Shown here piece by piece: positions 60,726-64,000 of a DNA stretch of 64,000 bases. Source of the DNA: Oscheius onirici (lineage: Eukaryota; Nematoda; Chromadorea; Rhabditida; Rhabditidae); NCBI GenBank assembly GCA_932521025.1, contig OW051473.1, forward strand, positions 2,232,001 to 2,296,000. Direction: 5' to 3'. Both the position numbers and the translations under genes were made by a program. How positions within the stretch are numbered: position 1 is the first letter of the stretch; every line of letters starts with the position of its first letter. The notes under the pieces were generated by a model that was given only the letters and a program-made list of their open reading frames with translations, did not search any database and had not been told where the DNA came from.

Positions 60726-61402
60726 CTAAAGGTGATATATCTTGCTGAGAGACGGGTCACTGACCGGGTGGAACGCACGATTCATGGTACTGTCGCACAT
60801 GGGAGAACCCTGAAATACTGAGATGTAGCTTTTCAAACATTTAAGACGAATATATACGCTTACTTACGCGAGGTTTTCCTTTCCTGAGGTTTCTACGAAC
60901 AGGAGAGTTCCGATGAAAAGGGAGCGCAGAGATTTCTGATTCTTCGTCACCGGAGAAGCGTTGGACAGGAGTGGATGTCAAATGAGGAGGGAGAGGCAGG
61001 CCAATTGTAGGAGGAACAACGGTCTTCCGTTCCTCAACCTCAGTTGGAAAGTGTGAAGACTTCGGGCTTTTTTCAGTCGTTGCATAACGTTTAAAGCCAG
61101 CGAAAACCTGAAACAATCCTTGACTGTTTTTTGGCGAGAATGTATACCTTTCTGATCCAGGATGTTTTCTTTGGTGATTCAGGAGCGCCGATGGAACAAT
61201 AGTTTTCCGATTTCTCTGGACCAATTGTTGAATATTCAATTTCTCTTCTAGTCAAAGTTTTCTTAAACGCTGGTAGTGCCTTCACTCTTCTGACGGGAGT
61301 GTAAACAATATCCTAAAACAGCTATTAGAGAATAGTTAATACAAAAATTACATAGCGAGCAGGAGAATTTTGCATAGTTGCAGCTGGGGGAATATTGAAC
61401 AT
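60726..61402 (-). CDS. Small basic, Pro/Ser-rich protein, unknown
   Basis: Four exons with canonical introns: MFNIPPAATMQNSPAR from 61402; then DIVYTPVRRVKALPAFKKTL and STIGPEKSENYCSIGAPESP; then TEVEERKTVVPPTIGLPLPP, HLTSTPVQRFSGDEESEISA and NSPVRRNLRKGKPR; and a last exon PMCDSTMNRAFHPVSDPSLS ending KIYHL (stop 60728-60726). There are many SP/TP sites next to basic residues (NSPAR, YTPVRR, STPVQR, NSPVRR), a pattern of CDK substrates. There is no signal or membrane span. Function unknown; a cell-cycle or cytoskeletal role is a guess. Confidence 0.65.
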
Positions 61403-61679
61403 GATGATGAGCTTAAAAAGCGGAACAAGCCTATATTAATGTTTTTGCAATCGATAATTAAACTTTTAAATTATGTTTAGCTTTCTTATTGAGCCTGCTT
61501 TATTCTCCAGCTAAAGAGTAGCGGTTCCAAGATAGCCTGCAATTTTTAGCGCTTCTACAATTTGCTTACAATAAGCAAACTGCAAGCTTACAAACTGCAA
61601 TCGAACAGACGCTCTGTTGGCGTTTATCGCTGAATCAGTTCTTCGACTCCAATTCTCCCACGGTCTCCAAATATCGCCT

Positions 61680-61796
61680 ATGAAGATTTTTCTTCTGTTC
61701 CTACTTCTCACTATTGTCGCTGCCAAAACATTGAGCAGAGCTGCTGATAAAGGTCGTCCAACACCTCGTCCTGAGGCTGAAATCTTTGTTGGTTAG
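61680..61796 (+). CDS. 38-residue secreted peptide precursor ending in glycine
   Basis: Single-exon frame: a textbook signal peptide (MKIFLLFLLLTIVAA) followed by KTLSRAADKGRPTPRPEAEI and FVG, then TAG at 61794-61796. The mature peptide would be about 23 residues, with an Arg/Pro-rich centre. The terminal Gly, directly before the stop, is the usual amide donor in peptide precursors. No dibasic cleavage sites are present. It could be a neuropeptide-like or antimicrobial peptide; I do not recognise it. The chance of so clean a signal peptide arising by accident in a short frame is modest but real. Confidence 0.45.
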   Translation: MKIFLLFLLLTIVAAKTLSRAADKGRPTPRPEAEIFVG

Positions 61797-62121
61797 AAAA
61801 ATCAAGGAATTGTTTTTGACAATATATCAACTACCTTTGAGAAAGGTTCTCTGAGGGAGGTGAGACTTTTTTCATCTATTCGTCGTTCTAGTAACGAGGA
61901 AGCATGTAAAGCTTCAAAAATGACGAAAGAGACAACTGGCATTTGTAACAAACCCATTTTATAGGTATGATCAGCGTCCATTCCATCCCCGAAGACATCG
62001 TGATAGATAACTGATACTACACTGTTAAAAAATACCAAGTTTATTTTACATGTAAAGAGTATAATAAGAACAAGAAAACATGAATAAGAACATAATAAGG
62101 ATATCAAAAGTTTTCCTTCTT

Positions 62122-63784
62122 TCAATCCGGACCCAGAGAAAAGACATATTTGTTAACATGCAGCTCTCGAATGAGCTCTCGATCTAGATTACAGAGGTCA
62201 AAGAGCTGCATGAACTGAATTTCTTTGTCCATGTAATTGGCCACAGTTTCAATGCAGTTGGAGATGTTTTCCATGAGAATGACTTGGTTCAACGATTCTT
62301 CAAAGGTGAGATGCTTGGCCATCATGATGTTATGGAGAGCATCGCGGTGTTTGCGATGCTCGGCGGCGATTATGGCTCGTCCTTCAGCTGTCATGCTGTT
62401 AAAAGAGAAACCTGAAAATTACCATATTTGAGGCTGTAATGAGAACAAATTGGGCAATAGGCGAGCATGGCCTGGGCTAACTGACTGCTGCCGTATTTCT
62501 TGCGAATTTTTTTCAAGCACATTTACTCTCATGGCTCAATGGCGGAGCGAGCAACTTGTCATCAGAACGTCGCGGATTCGGGTCAGCACAATCGTTTTTC
62601 GCTTCGGTCGCGCCGAGGCGACATACAGACACACAGAGACAAAGATTAAAAGAATAGATACCTTCATGGAGAAGAAGATTGGCTTTAAGGAGGACGTACT
62701 CCGCCTCAGTCAATTGTAGGTAAGCCATTGGGAATATAACCTCAGCAAAGAGTGAGTTCGAAACTCGTGAAAGCATCGTACGTAAACTGCAAAATTGTAA
62801 TGAAATGCGTCTCTACCGCTCTCTTACTGATCGTCAGTGACATTGTGATGCGCTCCGGTCTCATACGGGAAGACGTTACTGCAACCGAGAACCAGACCAC
62901 TACATCCCTCCTTGTAAGTCCGAAAGGCCTTGGTCAGTAGACTGAACTGAGTGAAGCGACCAACAAGGAGTTTGCACTTAAATCACTTAGATGTGTTGCA
63001 ACACTACCGTTAGCCACCTTATCCTGAGGACAAAGTCGTTTGAATGGCTGAAAATGGTTCATCCAATCCAACAGGTTGACAACGTCTCTGGCCCACGATT
63101 TTCGGAAGTTGAAGACGTCTACGAACTCTCGAGGTTTCCAGCATCTCTACAAAGGTTTTTTTCCGAGTTTCAAGAAGTAAAACTCACTGCAAAACGGGGA
63201 CATTGTGCCGATGTTTTGTTGATCTAAAAAGCATCTTCAAGACTTCTCTAATGAACGAACCAGGTCAATTGCAGTCGAGTCCAGCATGCGTTCAATAAGA
63301 GAAGTTTCTTCAACAACACCAGCAGAAGCAGCTGACGATGATTCACAGAATCTAAAATGCATCCGATTTTAACCACATTTGTGTTCAGACTTTTCCAGGT
63401 TGAGATATCGGTTGCACATTGATTCGGCATCATCGAGCTGTGCCTGACCATTTTGATTCATGGGCATCATGGCTTGCATCTGAAAAGCCTAAAATACTCT
63501 GTTCAGTACAGTTCCTAGAGATGCTCACTCCAGCGTTGACAGGCATCAGAGCCTGTGATGAGGAAGCCGCTTGTCCGGCCTCTATTTCGGGTAAAAGAAC
63601 TGGCGACTCGTTTCCGGTTCTTTGTCGGATATCCAGCGCGTTCATTCCCACAGCCACGCATTTCTTGTAGCGGCAAGCTCGGCACGTGTTCCTCGTCTCC
63701 TTTGTGATTTCACAGCAGTTTCCGCGGTAACATTCAAGACTCTTCGAGGAAATGAAAACTCGGCGAAAGAAACCTTTACAACTT
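62122..63784 (-). CDS. Nuclear hormone receptor, HNF4-like (5' end beyond the window)
   Basis: Transcription factor of the large nematode HNF4-derived group. The visible part starts at an acceptor (63784) inside the DNA-binding domain: SCKGFFRRVFISSK carries the P-box, then CYRGNCCEITKETRNTCRAC is the second zinc finger, then RYKKCVAVGMNALDI. A hinge rich in Gln, Met and Ser follows. The ligand-binding domain begins CWKPREFVDVFNFRKSWARD and continues VVNLLDWMNHFQPFKRLCPQ, GRFTQFSLLTKAFRTYKEG, AYLQLTEAEYVLLKANLLL, AIIAAEHRKHRDALHNIMMA and VANYMDKEIQFMQLFDLCNL. It ends with an AF-2-like LDRELIREL, stop at 62122. The first zinc finger must lie past position 64000. The junction at about 63230 is weak. 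The ligand-domain intron 62400-62665 carries a SINE. Confidence 0.88.
62525..62650 (+). mobile_element. tRNA-derived SINE copy, in an intron of the nuclear receptor
   Basis: A-box-like TGGCTCAATGGCGGAGCG, then CGTCGCGGATTCGGGTC as B-box, then a tail ending ACATACAGACACACAGAGAC. The copy at 2700-2792 (minus strand) shares CGTCGCGGGTTCGATC and AGACAGACAAACACAGAGAC in the same order and spacing. Confidence 0.6.
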
Positions 63785-64000
63785 CTGAAACTCATGATCA
63801 GATGTCGAAACCAATGAGCTATTTAGTGACGCTGAAATACAAAGTTCTTTCTGTCGGATTGTCGCGAGGAAAAACTTTTGGAGTGTGATGCAAACAATTC
63901 TAAAACAAAAGGCACTATAGAGAGTTCTACGAGCGCTAATTTTTGAACAACACGAAATGTATTGGCCGATAAATTACAGCTATTTTTTCGTGTTGGTTAT

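Overview
The window looks like nuclear DNA from a nematode, probably a chromadorean. Genes are compact and have many introns. Most introns are only about 35-50 nt, with T-rich acceptors ending TTTTAG or TTTCAG. Several start codons sit directly behind an acceptor-like sequence, as expected for spliced-leader trans-splicing. Gene content also fits: an HNF4-type nuclear receptor, C-type lectins, KIN-16-like receptor tyrosine kinases with an insert in the kinase domain, an anion-type Cys-loop channel, an UNC-93-like transporter and an acid sphingomyelinase. Species and chromosome cannot be named from the sequence alone.

Layout. 1-10.5 kb: UNC-93-like membrane protein (-), tRNA-Lys(CTT), Cys-loop ligand-gated channel (+) and a small secreted protein (+). 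10.8-25.0 kb: one or two very large nuclear/chromatin-type genes (-), Q/M-rich, then basic, then acidic, with AT-hooks. 25.0-29.1 kb: gene-poor, with mobile-element remnants and a pyrimidine-rich tract. 29.1-38.3 kb, all +: C-type lectin, receptor tyrosine kinase 1, a secreted acidic protein, a four-span membrane protein and acid sphingomyelinase. 38.4-42.2 kb, all -: tRNA-Met(CAT) and two tandem medium-chain acyl-CoA dehydrogenases. 44.0-51.2 kb: a second C-type lectin (+), then receptor tyrosine kinases 2 (+) and 3 (-), tail to tail. 51.7-61.8 kb: small unknown proteins, a Tudor-domain gene (+) and a 38-residue secreted peptide (+). 62.1 kb to the window end: a nuclear receptor (-) whose 5' end lies outside.

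Mobile DNA is mostly short and non-autonomous: a GACTC-rich element with terminal inverted repeats (two copies), a tRNA-derived SINE family, a 101-bp pogo-like MITE and a 71-bp hAT-like MITE.

Other notable points: several introns appear to start with GC instead of GT, one of them well enforced by reading frame; three related receptor kinases with unlike ectodomains lie within 20 kb; and the very large AT-hook protein matches nothing I recognise. All gene models were assembled by eye from splice signals and reading frame, so individual exon edges carry error even where the family is certain.
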